A DNA stretch of 54,763 bases, from positions 1 through 54,763 of the forward strand of contig JAGGWS010000057.1 in assembly GCA_021163425.1 (NCBI GenBank), in the 5' to 3' direction. Source of the DNA: Candidatus Omnitrophota bacterium (GTDB lineage: Bacteria > Omnitrophota > Gorgyraeia > Duberdicusellales > Duberdicusellaceae). Positions 26,250-35,825 of the stretch are shown here, piece after piece. The position numbers and the translations under genes were made by a program. The notes under the pieces are model-generated. The model had not been told where the DNA came from. It saw only the letters and a list, made by a program, of their open reading frames with translations, and made no database searches. Within the stretch, counting starts at the first letter, position 1; each line of letters begins with the position of its first letter.

Positions 26250-26859
26250 AGAAGGTAAAAATTTAAGAAAGATAAGACTCAATCCTCAAGTTTTTGATGG
26301 GAAGGTTAATTTAGCTTTATTAGCTCAGGCTGTCTATTGTTATTTGAATAATCTACACTCAGTTAGGAAAGCTTCTGCTAAAACTCGGGCTGAGGTTAAA
26401 GGAAGCCGAGCAAAGCCCTGGAGACAAAAAGGTACAGGAAGAGCCCGGGTTGGAGATATTCGCAATCCTTTATGGCGAAAAGGAGGTGTTGTTTTTGGGC
26501 CTAAACCCCGTTATGTCTATAAAAACATTCCTAAGAAGATGAAGGTTCAGGCTTTAAAGTCCGCTTTAAATGCTAAATTTAAAGATAACGAACTTTTTAT
26601 CTTAGAAGATTTAAAGGTTAATTCTAAAAAGACTAAGGATTTCTTAAAAATTATAAAAGCTTTAAATCTGAATAAAAGAAGTTTATTCGTAGACGAGAAT
26701 TTTTCTCCAGAAGCATTACTTTCAGTTAAAAACTTAAAAAATATAGAATTAGCCAGAGCTCAAGATTTAAATGCCTATCAGGTTTTAAATTATAAGAATC
26801 TAATATTAACTCTTAATTCTTTAAAAGTCTTAGAAGAAAGAATTATTAAAAGAAATTAA
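26227..26859 (+). CDS. rplD: 50S ribosomal protein L4
   Basis: L4 lines the peptide exit tunnel and, in E. coli, represses its own operon. The 210-residue protein starts MEYPLLSKEGKNLRKIRLNP, in line with the family N-terminus, and AAGGAAG precedes the ATG inside rplC, so the 23-nt overlap is used. The tunnel loop is conserved: KGSRAKPWRQKGTGRARVGD, then GGVVFGPKPR. Confidence 0.95.
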   Translation: MEYPLLSKEGKNLRKIRLNPQVFDGKVNLALLAQAVYCYLNNLHSVRKASAKTRAEVKGSRAKPWRQKGTGRARVGDIRNPLWRKGGVVFGPKPRYVYKNIPKKMKVQALKSALNAKFKDNELFILEDLKVNSKKTKDFLKIIKALNLNKRSLFVDENFSPEALLSVKNLKNIELARAQDLNAYQVLNYKNLILTLNSLKVLEERIIKRN

Positions 26860-26860
26860 G

Positions 26861-27139
26861 ATGAAAGACCCTTACTTAGTTGTAAAATCACCTTTACTTA
26901 CTGAGAGGTTGAATAGACTTCAACCTCAGAATATATATGGTTTCTGGGTGGATAAAAATGCTAATAAAATAGAGGTAAAATATGCTATAGAAAAGATTTA
27001 TAATGTCAAAGTAGTTAAAGTGAATATTATAAATATGCCTCCTAAAAGGAGAAGATTAAGGTTTAAAGAAGGGCATACTGCCTTTTGGAAAAAGGCTATA
27101 GTTAGAATTAAAGAAGGACAGACTATAAATATAGGATAA
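26861..27139 (+). CDS. rplW: 50S ribosomal protein L23
   Basis: L23 sits at the tunnel exit and is the docking site for trigger factor and SRP. The 92-residue protein has VVKSPLLTERLNRLQPQNIY and FWVDKNANKIEVKYAIEKIY, then VVKVNIINMPPKRRRL. It starts 1 nt after rplD. Confidence 0.95.
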   Translation: MKDPYLVVKSPLLTERLNRLQPQNIYGFWVDKNANKIEVKYAIEKIYNVKVVKVNIINMPPKRRRLRFKEGHTAFWKKAIVRIKEGQTINIG

Positions 27140-27151
27140 ATAGGAAAAGAT

Positions 27152-28000
27152 ATGGGAGTGAAGAAGTTAAAACCAGTTACACCTTCTATGCGGTTTGCAG
27201 TAATTTCTGATTTTAAGGAGATTACCAAAAAAAAACCAGAAAAATCTTTAGTTACTACTCTTAAGAAGACAGGAGGAAGGAATAATCAGGGCAGAATTAC
27301 TGTTCGCCGGAGAGGAGGGGGTCATAAGCGGAAGTATAGAATAGTAGATTTTAAGAGAGATAAATTTGACGTTTTAGCTAAAGTTTTAGCTATAGAATAT
27401 GATCCTAATCGGAGTGCCCGTTTAGCTCTCTTAGAGTATCCGGATAGAGAGAAAAGATATATTATTTGGCCCAAGGACTTAAAGGTTTCTGATACAGTAG
27501 TAAGTGCTAAAGATTATCAGGCTGAGATTAAACCAGGAAATTCGATGAAGTTAAAGTATATACCCTTAGGAACTTTGATTCATAATATAGAATTAGAGCC
27601 GGGAAAAGGTGGGATCTTAGTGCGTTCAGCAGGAGGCTGGGCTCAAGTTTTGGCTAAAGAAAAAGGTTATGCTCAACTGAGATTACCTTCAGGAGAGATA
27701 AGGCTTATAAATTTAGAATGTAGAGCTACTATTGGGCAAGTAGGAAATGTAGAGCGCGCTTCTTTAAGTTTAGGAAAGGCGGGTAGAAAGCGCTGGTTAG
27801 GAAGAAGACCAGGAGTAAGGGGGGTAGCTATGAACCCTGTTGACCATCCTCATGGGGGAGGAGAGGGAAAGGCCGGACAGGGCAATCCTCACCCGGTTAC
27901 TCCTTGGGGAAAACCTACTAAAGGAGGAAAAACCCGCAAACCTAAGAAGAAGAGTGATAAATTTATTATTAAGAGAAGAGTTAAGAAAAAGAAAGGTTAA
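27152..28000 (+). CDS. rplB: 50S ribosomal protein L2
   Basis: L2 is needed for subunit joining and peptidyl transfer. The 282-residue protein has [20 protein letters not shown] and, near the C-terminus, [17 protein letters not shown] with the essential histidine. The basic tail is full length ([18 protein letters not shown]). Confidence 0.98.
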   Translation: MGVKKLKPVTPSMRFAVISDFKEITKKKPEKSLVTTLKKTGGRNNQGRITVRRRGGGHKRKYRIVDFKRDKFDVLAKVLAIEYDPNRSARLALLEYPDREKRYIIWPKDLKVSDTVVSAKDYQAEIKPGNSMKLKYIPLGTLIHNIELEPGKGGILVRSAGGWAQVLAKEKGYAQLRLPSGEIRLINLECRATIGQVGNVERASLSLGKAGRKRWLGRRPGVRGVAMNPVDHPHGGGEGKAGQGNPHPVTPWGKPTKGGKTRKPKKKSDKFIIKRRVKKKKG

Positions 28001-28002
28001 AA

Positions 28003-28290
28003 ATGGGCAGGTCATTAAAGAAAGGTCCTTTTGTCGACTCTAAACTTTTTAAAAAAGCAAAATTAGCTAAAGAAAAAGGCTTAAGGACTCCCATTAAGAC
28101 TTGGTCCAGGGCTTCTATAATTGTACCTGAATTTGTCGGTCTTACTTTTGCTGTTCACGACGGAAGAAAGCATATGCCGGTATTTATAACCGAAGCAATG
28201 GTTGGGCATAGATTAGGAGAGTTTGTGCCTACTCGTACTTTTCGTCAGCACGGAGGCATAAAAGCTAAGAAAGCTCCTGAGAAGAAATGA
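28003..28290 (+). CDS. rpsS: 30S ribosomal protein S19
   Basis: S19 pairs with S13 in the subunit head. The 95-residue protein has [40 protein letters not shown] and [20 protein letters not shown]. It overlaps rplV by 4 nt (ATGA). Confidence 0.97.
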   Translation: MGRSLKKGPFVDSKLFKKAKLAKEKGLRTPIKTWSRASIIVPEFVGLTFAVHDGRKHMPVFITEAMVGHRLGEFVPTRTFRQHGGIKAKKAPEKK

Positions 28291-28631
28291 TAGCTAAAGC
28301 CAAACTCAGATATTTAAGGATTTCTCCAGGTAAGGTTAATCAGGTAGCCCGATTAATCCGGGGTAAATCTGTAAGTTATTCTTTGGCTTTACTTTCTCAT
28401 CTTAAGAAAAGGCCGGCACACTCTTTACTTAAACTTCTTAATTCAGCCTTGAGTAATGCCCGTAATTCAGGTCAAGTTTCTCAAGATTTAGATAATATTT
28501 ACGTATCTAAGTTGATAGTAAACGAGGGACCTACTCTTAAAAGATATAGAGCTGCTCCTTTTGGAAGAGCGGTTATGATAAGAAAGAGAACTTCTCATAT
28601 AGAATTAGAATTAGACTTAAGACTAAAGTAA
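28287..28631 (+). CDS. rplV: 50S ribosomal protein L22
   Basis: L22 lines the exit tunnel opposite L4. The 114-residue protein has [20 protein letters not shown], then RGK, and a beta-hairpin end [20 protein letters not shown] followed by [10 protein letters not shown]. It is coupled to rpsS by overlapping start and stop codons. Confidence 0.96.
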   Translation: MIAKAKLRYLRISPGKVNQVARLIRGKSVSYSLALLSHLKKRPAHSLLKLLNSALSNARNSGQVSQDLDNIYVSKLIVNEGPTLKRYRAAPFGRAVMIRKRTSHIELELDLRLK

Positions 28632-28640
28632 AGGAGAGTT

Positions 28641-29306
28641 ATGGGTCAGAAAGTTTGCCCTTATGTTTTAAGGATAGGTTTTAGAAAGACCTGGCAGTCT
28701 TTGTGGTTTACTCAAAAGAAGAAAGAGTTTGCTTCATTTTTAGAAGAGGACATAAAGATAAGAGAGTTAATTAAGAAAAATTATCCTGAAGGTTCTATTG
28801 CTAAAATTTTGATAGAAAGAGTATCTCCTCAGGCTATAAGAATAAGGGTAAAGACTTCTCGTCCAGGGATGATAATTGGTAGGCGAGGACAAGACATAGA
28901 GAGGGTGAAATCAGAAATATCAGAGCTAACTAACAAAGAAGTGTTTGTGGAAGTAGAAGAGGTCTTAACTCCCCAGGTAGAAGCTCAACTTATAGCTGAA
29001 TTAGTAGCTTTTCAGATTGTTAAAAGAGTTAATTTTCGTCGGGCAATGAAGAGAGCTATAGCTTCAGCTTTAGCTGAGGGATGCGGGGGGATAAAAATAA
29101 GGTGTTCAGGAAGATTGGGAGGATTAGAGATTGCCCGTTCTGAGGTTTACAAACAAGGAAAGATACCTTTACAGACTTTTCGCTCGGATATAGATTATGG
29201 GTTTGCTGAAGCTAAGACTACCTATGGGAAAATTGGAGTAAAGGTTTGGGTTTATAAAGGAGAGGCTCAGTTAGGTAGTTATCTTATAAAGGAAGAAGAA
29301 GCTTAA
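28641..29306 (+). CDS. rpsC: 30S ribosomal protein S3
   Basis: S3 lies at the mRNA entry and has helicase-like function with S4 and S5. The 221-residue protein has the KH motif RPGMIIGRRGQDIERVKSEI and the C-terminal GGIKIRCSGRLGGLEIARSE. The N-terminus reads GQKVCPYVLRIGF, with cysteine in place of the very common histidine of GQKVHP. AAAGGAG precedes the ATG. Confidence 0.97.
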   Translation: MGQKVCPYVLRIGFRKTWQSLWFTQKKKEFASFLEEDIKIRELIKKNYPEGSIAKILIERVSPQAIRIRVKTSRPGMIIGRRGQDIERVKSEISELTNKEVFVEVEEVLTPQVEAQLIAELVAFQIVKRVNFRRAMKRAIASALAEGCGGIKIRCSGRLGGLEIARSEVYKQGKIPLQTFRSDIDYGFAEAKTTYGKIGVKVWVYKGEAQLGSYLIKEEEA

Positions 29307-29321
29307 AAGAAGAAAATAATT

Positions 29322-29729
29322 ATGCCTTTTATACCCAGTAGAGTAAAGTATAGAAAAGCTCAAAGAGGCAGAAGAAAGGGGTTAGCAGTAAGCGGTTCTA
29401 GAGTGAGTTTTGGAGAATATGGATTAAAGGCTTTAGGTTGTGGAACTATTACTAACAAGCAGTTAGAGATGATAAGAATTATTATGAGTAGAGCCTTAAG
29501 AAAAGGTGGTAAATTCTGGATAAGAATATTTTCTGATAAGCCAGTTACTAAAAAACCCGCTGAAACCAGGATGGGTAAAGGCAAAGGCGATGTAGATTGT
29601 TGGGAAGCTAAAGTAAGGAGGGGGAAAGTTTTATTTGAGATTGGCGGAGTGCCTCGTGATTATGCCCAGAAAGTTTTAAGAGATATAACTTATAAGCTTC
29701 CTTTTAAATGTAGATTTGTAGAAAGATGA
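29322..29729 (+). CDS. rplP: 50S ribosomal protein L16
   Basis: L16 helps position A-site tRNA. The 135-residue protein has PSRVKYRKAQRGRRKGLAVS, SFGEYGLKALGCGTITNKQL and KPAETRMGKGKGDVDCWEAK. The arginine that is hydroxylated in E. coli (R81) lies in TRMGKGKG. It overlaps rpmC by 4 nt. Confidence 0.97.
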   Translation: MPFIPSRVKYRKAQRGRRKGLAVSGSRVSFGEYGLKALGCGTITNKQLEMIRIIMSRALRKGGKFWIRIFSDKPVTKKPAETRMGKGKGDVDCWEAKVRRGKVLFEIGGVPRDYAQKVLRDITYKLPFKCRFVER

Positions 29730-29923
29730 AGCCAGAGTTTTTACGGAGTCTTTCTCGGGAAGAATTAACGGCTAAACTTAAGGAATTGAGAAAAAACCTT
29801 TTTGAGTTGAATTTTAAACGCAAATACGGCAAGGTAGAGAAACCTCATTTATTTAGAGAATACAGGAGAGATATTGCCCGAATTCTTACGGTCTTAAAGG
29901 AGAAGAAGAATGAGCCAAAATAG
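29726..29923 (+). CDS. rpmC: 50S ribosomal protein L29
   Basis: L29 is a two-helix protein at the tunnel exit next to L23. The 65-residue protein has [20 protein letters not shown], then [20 protein letters not shown] and [11 protein letters not shown]. It overlaps rplP by 4 nt and rpsQ by 14 nt; both frames fit their families in the overlap. Confidence 0.93.
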   Translation: MKPEFLRSLSREELTAKLKELRKNLFELNFKRKYGKVEKPHLFREYRRDIARILTVLKEKKNEPK

Positions 29924-30167
29924 AAGAGTTTTAGAGGGGGAAGTAGTTTCTACTAAGATGAAAAAGACTATCGTGGTTAGAGTAGAAAGAATAAAAGTTC
30001 ATCCTCTTTATAAGAAGAGAATTAAAAAGCATAAGAAATTTAAAGCTCACGATGAAAGAGGAGTAGCTTCTCTGGGAGACATAGTGAGGATTAGAGAATC
30101 TAGGCCCTATTCTAAAGAAAAGCATTTTGAGCTTGTAGAGATTGTTAAGAAAACTTCAGAGAAATGA
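29910..30167 (+). CDS. rpsQ: 30S ribosomal protein S17
   Basis: S17 is an OB-fold protein that stabilises the body of the small subunit. The 85-residue protein has [40 protein letters not shown] and [20 protein letters not shown]. Its ATG is preceded by AAGGAGAAGAAG inside rpmC. It overlaps rplN by 4 nt. Confidence 0.96.
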   Translation: MSQNRRVLEGEVVSTKMKKTIVVRVERIKVHPLYKKRIKKHKKFKAHDERGVASLGDIVRIRESRPYSKEKHFELVEIVKKTSEK

Positions 30168-30529
30168 TTTACTTAAGAAGTAGATTAAAAGTAGCTGATA
30201 ATACCGGTGCCAAGGAAGTAGCTTGTATTGGGGTTATTGGTAAGAAGAATAAAAAATACGCTGAAATTGGAGATGTAATAACCGCCAGTGTTAAACTTTC
30301 TGCAGGTGAGGGAGCAATAAAAAAAGGTGAGGTGGTGAGAGCAGTAGTGGTAAGAACCCATTTCCCTATAAAGCGGAAAGAAGGCACTGTGGTAAAATTT
30401 GACAAAAATGCCTGTGTAATTATTGATAAACAAGGTAACCCCCGGGGAACTCGGGTTTTTGGTCCAGTAGCCAGAGAGATTAGAGAGAATTTTGCCAAGA
30501 TAGTTTCTTTAGCTCCTGAGGTGGTTTAA
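30164..30529 (+). CDS. rplN: 50S ribosomal protein L14
   Basis: L14 forms an intersubunit bridge and is the docking site for RsfS. The 121-residue protein starts [20 protein letters not shown] and has [20 protein letters not shown], then [17 protein letters not shown]. It leads the spc part of the run. Confidence 0.97.
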   Translation: MIYLRSRLKVADNTGAKEVACIGVIGKKNKKYAEIGDVITASVKLSAGEGAIKKGEVVRAVVVRTHFPIKRKEGTVVKFDKNACVIIDKQGNPRGTRVFGPVAREIRENFAKIVSLAPEVV

Positions 30530-30530
30530 A

Positions 30531-30845
30531 ATGGCTTTAAGAATAAAAAAGGGAGATTTAGTAGTAGTAAGAAAGGGTAAAGATAGAGGGAAGACGGGAA
30601 GAGTTCTAAGAGTATTTCCTGGAAAGAATAGAGCTTTAGTGGAAGGAGCAAATTTAGTAAAAAAACATTTAAGAAGAAGAGGAGAGAATCAGCCTTCAGG
30701 CATAGTGGAAGTACCTTCTCCGATTAATCTTTCTAATTTAGCTTTGTGGTGTAATAACTGTAAAAGAGGAGTGAGGTTCTCGATTAAAATCTTAGAAGAT
30801 AAGAGCAAAGTAAGAATTTGTAAAAAGTGCGGGCAGGTTTTATGA
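30531..30845 (+). CDS. rplX: 50S ribosomal protein L24
   Basis: L24 starts large-subunit assembly. The 104-residue protein has a KOW motif ([20 protein letters not shown]) and [19 protein letters not shown]. The C-terminus has two CxxC pairs (WCNNCKRG and ICKKCGQ), the putative zinc-binding form. It overlaps rplE by 4 nt. Confidence 0.96.
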   Translation: MALRIKKGDLVVVRKGKDRGKTGRVLRVFPGKNRALVEGANLVKKHLRRRGENQPSGIVEVPSPINLSNLALWCNNCKRGVRFSIKILEDKSKVRICKKCGQVL

Positions 30846-31396
30846 ACAAAACTTATATACCTCGATTAAAAGAAGTTTACGAAAAAGAAGTAGTACCCAA
30901 ATTAAAGAAAAAATTTGGGTATAAAAACTCTTTAGCTTGCCCCCGTTTAGAAAAGATTGTGATAAATATGGGGGTAGGAGAAGCTAAAGAAGACCCTAAA
31001 ATTGCTGAGAAAGCTAAAAGGGATTTGTCTTTGATTACTGGACAGATGCCGAGAATTTGTAGGGCTCGTAAGGCAATATCTAACTTTAAGATTAGAAAAG
31101 GTACAATCGTAGGATGTGCAGTAACTCTGAGAAGAAAAATGATGTATGAGTTTTTAGACAGGTTTATAAATGTGGCTGTCCCCCGAATTAGAGATTTTCG
31201 GGGATTTAGTCCTAATAGTTTTGATGCTCAAGGCAATTATACTTTAGGTATTAGTGAACATACTATCTTTGTGGAGATAGAACCCGATAAGGTAGATAAG
31301 ACTTTTGGGATGGATATTACTTTAGTAACCACTGCCCGAAGTAAAGAAGAAGCCAGAGAACTTCTCAAACTTTTGGGTTTCCCTTTTAGGAGGTAA
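30842..31396 (+). CDS. rplE: 50S ribosomal protein L5
   Basis: L5 binds 5S rRNA and contacts P-site tRNA. I chose the ATG at 30842, which overlaps the rplX stop; a start at 30827 would add five residues inside L24. The 184-residue protein has [40 protein letters not shown] and [20 protein letters not shown]. Confidence 0.95.
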   Translation: MNKTYIPRLKEVYEKEVVPKLKKKFGYKNSLACPRLEKIVINMGVGEAKEDPKIAEKAKRDLSLITGQMPRICRARKAISNFKIRKGTIVGCAVTLRRKMMYEFLDRFINVAVPRIRDFRGFSPNSFDAQGNYTLGISEHTIFVEIEPDKVDKTFGMDITLVTTARSKEEARELLKLLGFPFRR

Positions 31397-31399
31397 TGG

Positions 31400-31585
31400 A
31401 TGGCTACTTTAGCTAAGATTCAAAAGCAGAAGAAAAAGCCTAAATTTAAAGTAAGATACAGGAATAGGTGTAGACTCTGTGGAAGACCTCGAGGTTATAT
31501 CCGGGATTTTCAACTTTGCCGAATATGTTTTCGGGAGCTGGCTTGGCAGGGATTAATTCCCGGAGTTAAAAAAGCCAGCTGGTAA
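31400..31585 (+). CDS. rpsN: 30S ribosomal protein S14, zinc type
   Basis: At 61 residues this is the short zinc-binding (type Z) S14. It has [20 protein letters not shown] and [20 protein letters not shown], with cysteines arranged CxxC...CxxC. The long zinc-free form is not seen in the window. Confidence 0.96.
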   Translation: MATLAKIQKQKKKPKFKVRYRNRCRLCGRPRGYIRDFQLCRICFRELAWQGLIPGVKKASW

Positions 31586-31587
31586 AG

Positions 31588-31983
31588 ATGAGCAGACAGG
31601 ACTTAATCGCTGATAATTTAATCTCTCTTAAGAATGCCTCTTTAGTGGGTAGAGAAGAGGTAGTAGTTTCCTTTTCTAACTTTTTTCTTAGAATCTGCGA
31701 GGTTTTAAAAAGAGAAGGATACATTAGAAATTTTAGAGAAATGGAGGAGGGGAAGAAAAAATTTGTTAAAGTCTATCTTGATTATAAAGGTAAAAAACCT
31801 CTTATTTCTGAGGTAAAAAGAATATCTAAACCTTCTTTGAGAGTTTACGTGAAAAAAGATAAGATTCCTCAGGTATTAAAAGGAAAAGGTTTAGCCTTGA
31901 TTTCTACCTCTGAAGGAATCTTAACCGATAAGGAAGCCAGGGCTAAAGGTTTGGGAGGAGAAGTAGTTTGCTTTGTCTGGTGA
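31588..31983 (+). CDS. rpsH: 30S ribosomal protein S8
   Basis: S8 binds helix 21 of 16S rRNA and represses the spc operon in E. coli. The 131-residue protein has DLIADNLISLKNASLVGREE, EGYIRNFREMEEGKKKFVKV and the conserved end GLALISTSEGILTDKEARAK, then GLGGEVVCFVW. Confidence 0.95.
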   Translation: MSRQDLIADNLISLKNASLVGREEVVVSFSNFFLRICEVLKREGYIRNFREMEEGKKKFVKVYLDYKGKKPLISEVKRISKPSLRVYVKKDKIPQVLKGKGLALISTSEGILTDKEARAKGLGGEVVCFVW

Positions 31984-32004
31984 AAGTAATTAAGAGTAAA
32001 AGAT

Positions 32005-32547
32005 ATGTCTAAGATAGGCAAAAAACCCATAGATTTACCATCAGGAGTTAAAGTTCAGGTTAAAGGTAAACAAGTTATAGTTGAAGGTTCTAAAGGAAAA
32101 TTGGAATATCAACTCCCCGAAGGTATTATTTTAAAAGAGAATGAACAAAAGATTTTTATAGAGAGAGCTTCTGAGACTAAGCAGGCAAAAGCTTTTCAGG
32201 GATTAGTGAGAGCTTTAATTTTTAATATGGTAAAAGGGGTTTCTGAAGGTTTTAAAAAGGAATTAGAGATAGTAGGAGTAGGCTATAAGGCCGAGGTGAA
32301 AAAGGAAAGCCTCCTTTTAGACTTAGGTTTTTCTCATCGGGTAGAAAAAGTTATACCTCCAGATTTAAAGGTGAGTGCGCCTTCTTCTACTCGAATAGTG
32401 GTAGAGGGGATTGATAAACAAAGAGTAGCTGAATTTGCGGCTCAAGTGAGAAGGATTAAGCCTCCTGAGCCTTATAAGGGCAAAGGGATTAGATATACCG
32501 GCGAACAGGTAAGAAAGAAGCTGGGTAAAGCTATGGCTAAAGGTTAA
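32005..32547 (+). CDS. rplF: 50S ribosomal protein L6
   Basis: L6 is located near the factor-binding site. The 180-residue protein has two similar domains and starts [20 protein letters not shown]. The second domain contains [20 protein letters not shown], with the conserved EPYKGKG motif. It lies 21 nt after rpsH. Confidence 0.97.
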   Translation: MSKIGKKPIDLPSGVKVQVKGKQVIVEGSKGKLEYQLPEGIILKENEQKIFIERASETKQAKAFQGLVRALIFNMVKGVSEGFKKELEIVGVGYKAEVKKESLLLDLGFSHRVEKVIPPDLKVSAPSSTRIVVEGIDKQRVAEFAAQVRRIKPPEPYKGKGIRYTGEQVRKKLGKAMAKG

Positions 32548-32551
32548 TAAA

Positions 32552-32917
32552 ATGAGCAAAAAAAACAAGGGAGAATTGAGAAGAATAAGGCATAGGCGAG
32601 TAAGAAAGAAAGTTAAAGGAACGAAAGAAAGGCCCCGTCTTTGTGTTTTTAGAAGTAATAAACATATTTATGCTCAGATTATAGATGATGAGAAAGCTCA
32701 TACACTGCTTTCTGCTTCCAGTTTAGAAAAGGATTTCCAGCTTTTAAATAAAAAACCTTCTACTTCCGAAGGAGCTTATTATTTAGGTAAATTGATAGCA
32801 GAAAAAGCTAAAAAGGCCGGAATTGTCAAGGTTTGTTTTGATAGAGGAGGTTATCCTTATCATGGGAGAATTAAGAGATTAGCTGAAGGAGCTAAAGAAG
32901 GAGGTTTGATATTTTGA
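32552..32917 (+). CDS. rplR: 50S ribosomal protein L18
   Basis: L18 binds 5S rRNA with L5. The 121-residue protein has [40 protein letters not shown] and, near the end, [20 protein letters not shown]. It overlaps rpsE by 4 nt through a TTGA junction. Confidence 0.96.
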   Translation: MSKKNKGELRRIRHRRVRKKVKGTKERPRLCVFRSNKHIYAQIIDDEKAHTLLSASSLEKDFQLLNKKPSTSEGAYYLGKLIAEKAKKAGIVKVCFDRGGYPYHGRIKRLAEGAKEGGLIF

Positions 32918-33378
32918 GTCAACAAGAAGTTCTGTCTTCAGAAGAGGAAAGTTTTTTAGAAAAAGTTATCTTTATAAATAGAGTTACCAAGGTCACCAAG
33001 GGAGGTAAAAACCTTAACTTTTCAGCTTTGGTAGTAGCAGGAGATAGTAAGGGGAGAGTAGGATTTGGTTTGGGAAAGGCTCCAGAAGTAGCTGAAGCTA
33101 TTAGAAAAGGTATAAAATTAGCTAAGAAGAACTTAATGAAAGTACCTATAGAAAATACCACTATTCCTCATGAAATAACAGGAGAGTTTTCGGCAGTAAA
33201 AGTTTTACTTAAACCAGCTTCTTTAGGAACAGGAGTAATTGCCTGCCAGGCTGTCAGGGCTATTTGCGAAGCAGCTGGTGTTAAAAATATCCTTACTAAG
33301 GTTCTTACTAAATCTACTAATCCCATAAATGTGGTAAAAGCTACTTTTGAAGGGTTTAAAAAATTGAAGACGGATTAA
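32914..33378 (+). CDS. rpsE: 30S ribosomal protein S5
   Basis: S5 takes part in decoding fidelity. The 154-residue protein starts with TTG overlapping the rplR stop. It has [40 protein letters not shown] and [20 protein letters not shown]. The gene ends 1 nt before rplO, so rpmD (L30), which usually sits between them, is absent. Confidence 0.96.
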   Translation: MSQQEVLSSEEESFLEKVIFINRVTKVTKGGKNLNFSALVVAGDSKGRVGFGLGKAPEVAEAIRKGIKLAKKNLMKVPIENTTIPHEITGEFSAVKVLLKPASLGTGVIACQAVRAICEAAGVKNILTKVLTKSTNPINVVKATFEGFKKLKTD

Positions 33379-33379
33379 G

Positions 33380-33826
33380 ATGCAAATTCATAGTTTACCT
33401 AAGATAAAGAAGAAGAGTAAGAGATTGGGTCGAGGCCCTGGTTCAGGTAGGGGTAAGACTTCGGGGAGAGGTCATAAAGGAGTAAAGGCTAGAAGTGGCC
33501 GACTATTTTTTATAGGCTTTGCCGGAGGAAATTTACCTTATTTTAGGAGAATTCCTAAAAGAGGTTTTACTCATTTAAAGAGAAGAAAAGAAAGGTGGCA
33601 AATAGTTAATCTTAAGGACATAAATGAAAAGTTCAATGCTAACGAAGAAGTAAATCCCGACACTCTCTTTTCTAAGAGGCTGATAAAAGAAAGAAGCGGA
33701 TTAGTAAAGATTTTAGGAAAAGGCAATATTGAAAAAGCTTTAAGTTTTTCTGTTCACCGGGTTTCAGAGAAAGCTAAAGAAAAGATTGAAAAAGCAAAAG
33801 GAAAAATAGAGTGTTTAATTCCTTAG
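33380..33826 (+). CDS. rplO: 50S ribosomal protein L15
   Basis: L15 is a late-assembly large-subunit protein. The 148-residue protein has the glycine/arginine-rich RLGRGPGSGRGKTSGRGHKG, then FAGGNLPYFRRIPKRGF. Its 3' end overlaps secY by 16 nt. Confidence 0.95.
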   Translation: MQIHSLPKIKKKSKRLGRGPGSGRGKTSGRGHKGVKARSGRLFFIGFAGGNLPYFRRIPKRGFTHLKRRKERWQIVNLKDINEKFNANEEVNPDTLFSKRLIKERSGLVKILGKGNIEKALSFSVHRVSEKAKEKIEKAKGKIECLIP

Positions 33827-35166
33827 CTAATATTTTTAAGATTCAAGATTTAAGAAGGAAAATCCTAATAACCTTAGGGTTAATATTTATTTACAGGATA
33901 GGCTGCTTTATTCCTACTCCTGGGGTGGATGGTCAGGCTCTTTCTCAATTTTTTGAGAAATTAACTCAAAAACAAGGAGCTACTCTTTTTGGTTTTATAA
34001 ATTTATTTACTGGTGGAGCTTTAAGAAGATTAAGTGTTTTTGCTTTAGGGATTATGCCTTATATTTCAGCTTCAATAATTATGCAACTTCTTACGGCAGT
34101 AATTCCAGCTTTAGAGAAGATTGCTAAAGAAGGAAGAGCTGGTTACGAAAAGATAAATCAATATACCCGTTATGGCACTGTGTTGTTATGTATAGTTCAG
34201 GGTTTTTTTCTTTCTTTATGGCTGGAGAATAAGGGTAATTTTTTTGGGATGACTATTGTTCCTTATCCGGGTTTTCTCTTTAGATTAAATACGGTAATTA
34301 CTCTTTGTGCAGGAACTATTTTTATTATGTGGTTAGGTGAGCAGATTCAGGAAAGAGGAATTGGCAACGGTATATCCTTAATTATTACTGCCAGTATTTT
34401 ATCCCGGCTTCCCTCTTCTTTATATCAGCTCTGGGTGCTTTATTCTCCCTTTAATCCTGCTCAGCGACAAATTTCTACTTTTACAGTAGTGTCTTTATTT
34501 ATTCTTTGGTTTTTAGTAATAGTAGGGGTAGTCTTATTTTCTCAGGCTCAAAGAAGAATACCTGTTCAGTATGCCCGGAGAGTAGTAGGAAGAAGGATTT
34601 ATGGAGGTCAATCTACTTACCTCCCTATTCGGGTAGATATGGCTGGAGTAATTGCTATAATTTTTGCTCAATCAGTCCTTTTATTCCCTTCTACTTTAGC
34701 TACCTTTTTTCCTAAAGCCTCTTTTTTAAATAGGGTATTTTCTCAATTTATCCGAAGTCAGGGGCTCTGGTATAACCTTAGTTATGTAATTTTAATTATA
34801 TTTTTTATGTATTTTTATACCGCCATTGTTTTCAACCCTGTAGAGATTGCCAATAATTTGAAAAAATATGGAGGTTTTATCCCCGGAGTAAGGCCAGGAG
34901 AAAATACCGCTAAATACTTAGACTATATAGCTACCCGTTTAGTATTTGCTGGAGCTATATATATCTCTTTAATAGCAATTTTGCCTTCTTTAATAATGAG
35001 GACATTTAATATACCATCTTATGCTATTGCTTCTTTTTTTGGAGGCACTACCGTGCTTATTTTTGTAGGAGTAATGTTAGATACAATGCGCCAGATTGAG
35101 TCTCAATTAATTCTTCATCATTATCAGGGATTTATGAAGAAAGGGAAGTTAAGAGGGAGGAGATGA
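33811..35166 (+). CDS. secY: Preprotein translocase subunit SecY
   Basis: SecY forms the protein-conducting channel of the inner membrane. The 451-residue protein has about ten hydrophobic helices, beginning FKIQDLRRKILITLGLIFIY, with SASIIMQLLTAVIPALEKI and GERGIGNG-like QERGIGNGISLIITASI. The C-terminal cytoplasmic parts include VKKYGGFIPGVRPG-type sequence (LKKYGGFIPGVRPGENT). The start is GTG at 33811 inside rplO, after AAGGAAAAAT, and it overlaps adk by 4 nt. Confidence 0.97.
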   Translation: MFNSLANIFKIQDLRRKILITLGLIFIYRIGCFIPTPGVDGQALSQFFEKLTQKQGATLFGFINLFTGGALRRLSVFALGIMPYISASIIMQLLTAVIPALEKIAKEGRAGYEKINQYTRYGTVLLCIVQGFFLSLWLENKGNFFGMTIVPYPGFLFRLNTVITLCAGTIFIMWLGEQIQERGIGNGISLIITASILSRLPSSLYQLWVLYSPFNPAQRQISTFTVVSLFILWFLVIVGVVLFSQAQRRIPVQYARRVVGRRIYGGQSTYLPIRVDMAGVIAIIFAQSVLLFPSTLATFFPKASFLNRVFSQFIRSQGLWYNLSYVILIIFFMYFYTAIVFNPVEIANNLKKYGGFIPGVRPGENTAKYLDYIATRLVFAGAIYISLIAILPSLIMRTFNIPSYAIASFFGGTTVLIFVGVMLDTMRQIESQLILHHYQGFMKKGKLRGRR

Positions 35167-35825
35167 ATTTAATTTTATTAGGGGCTCCAGGTAGTGGTAA
35201 AGGTACTGAGGCTAAGTTTTTAGCTGAGTATTACAAGATAAAAAAGATTGTTTTAGGGGATATATTAAGAGAGGAAGTAAAAAACAATACTTCTTTAGGC
35301 AAAATAGTTTCTGAATATATGAAAAAAGGTATTTTAGTTCCCGATGATATTATAATGAAGGTTGTCCGGGAAAAGCTGGATTCTGCTGGATTTGTCCTTG
35401 ATGGTTTCCCTCGCAATTTAGCTCAAGCTGAGATGTTGGAAGAAATCTTAAAAGAAAAAGCCCTTAGCTTAGATGGGGTTATTTATCTTAAAGTTAATGA
35501 GGAGAAAGCTGTAGAAAGGCTTTCGGGAAGAAGAGTTTGCAAAAACTGTGGAGCAATTTACCATATAGTAAATATGCCTCCTCAAAAAGAGGGTATTTGT
35601 GATAAGTGTGGAGGAAAGTTGATAATAAGGGATGATGATAGAGAAGAGACAGTGAGGAAAAGATGGCAAGTATTTAGAAGAGAGACCTTTCCTTTAATTA
35701 GCTATTATTTAAAAGATTCTAAACTTTTAGAAGTTGACGCCAATAAATCTAAAGAAGAAGTATTTCTGGAGATAAAAAAGGCTTTGGATTCTTATGGTAA
35801 AGATAAAGACTTCTCAGGAAATTAA
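35163..35825 (+). CDS. adk: Adenylate kinase, zinc-lid type
   Basis: The enzyme balances ATP, ADP and AMP. The 220-residue protein has the P-loop LLGAPGSGKGTEAKFLAEYY, GDILREEV, and FVLDGFPRNLAQAE. The lid carries CKNCGAIYH and CDKCGGK, a CxxC...CxxC zinc site as in Gram-positive and thermophile enzymes. Long form (with lid) rather than short. It overlaps map by 32 nt. Confidence 0.96.
   Translation: MNLILLGAPGSGKGTEAKFLAEYYKIKKIVLGDILREEVKNNTSLGKIVSEYMKKGILVPDDIIMKVVREKLDSAGFVLDGFPRNLAQAEMLEEILKEKALSLDGVIYLKVNEEKAVERLSGRRVCKNCGAIYHIVNMPPQKEGICDKCGGKLIIRDDDREETVRKRWQVFRRETFPLISYYLKDSKLLEVDANKSKEEVFLEIKKALDSYGKDKDFSGN

Noticed and set aside
27840-28043. Plus-strand frame of 67 codons overlapping rplB and rpsS
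   Set aside because: Out of frame with two clearly conserved ribosomal genes and without a homologue I recognise.
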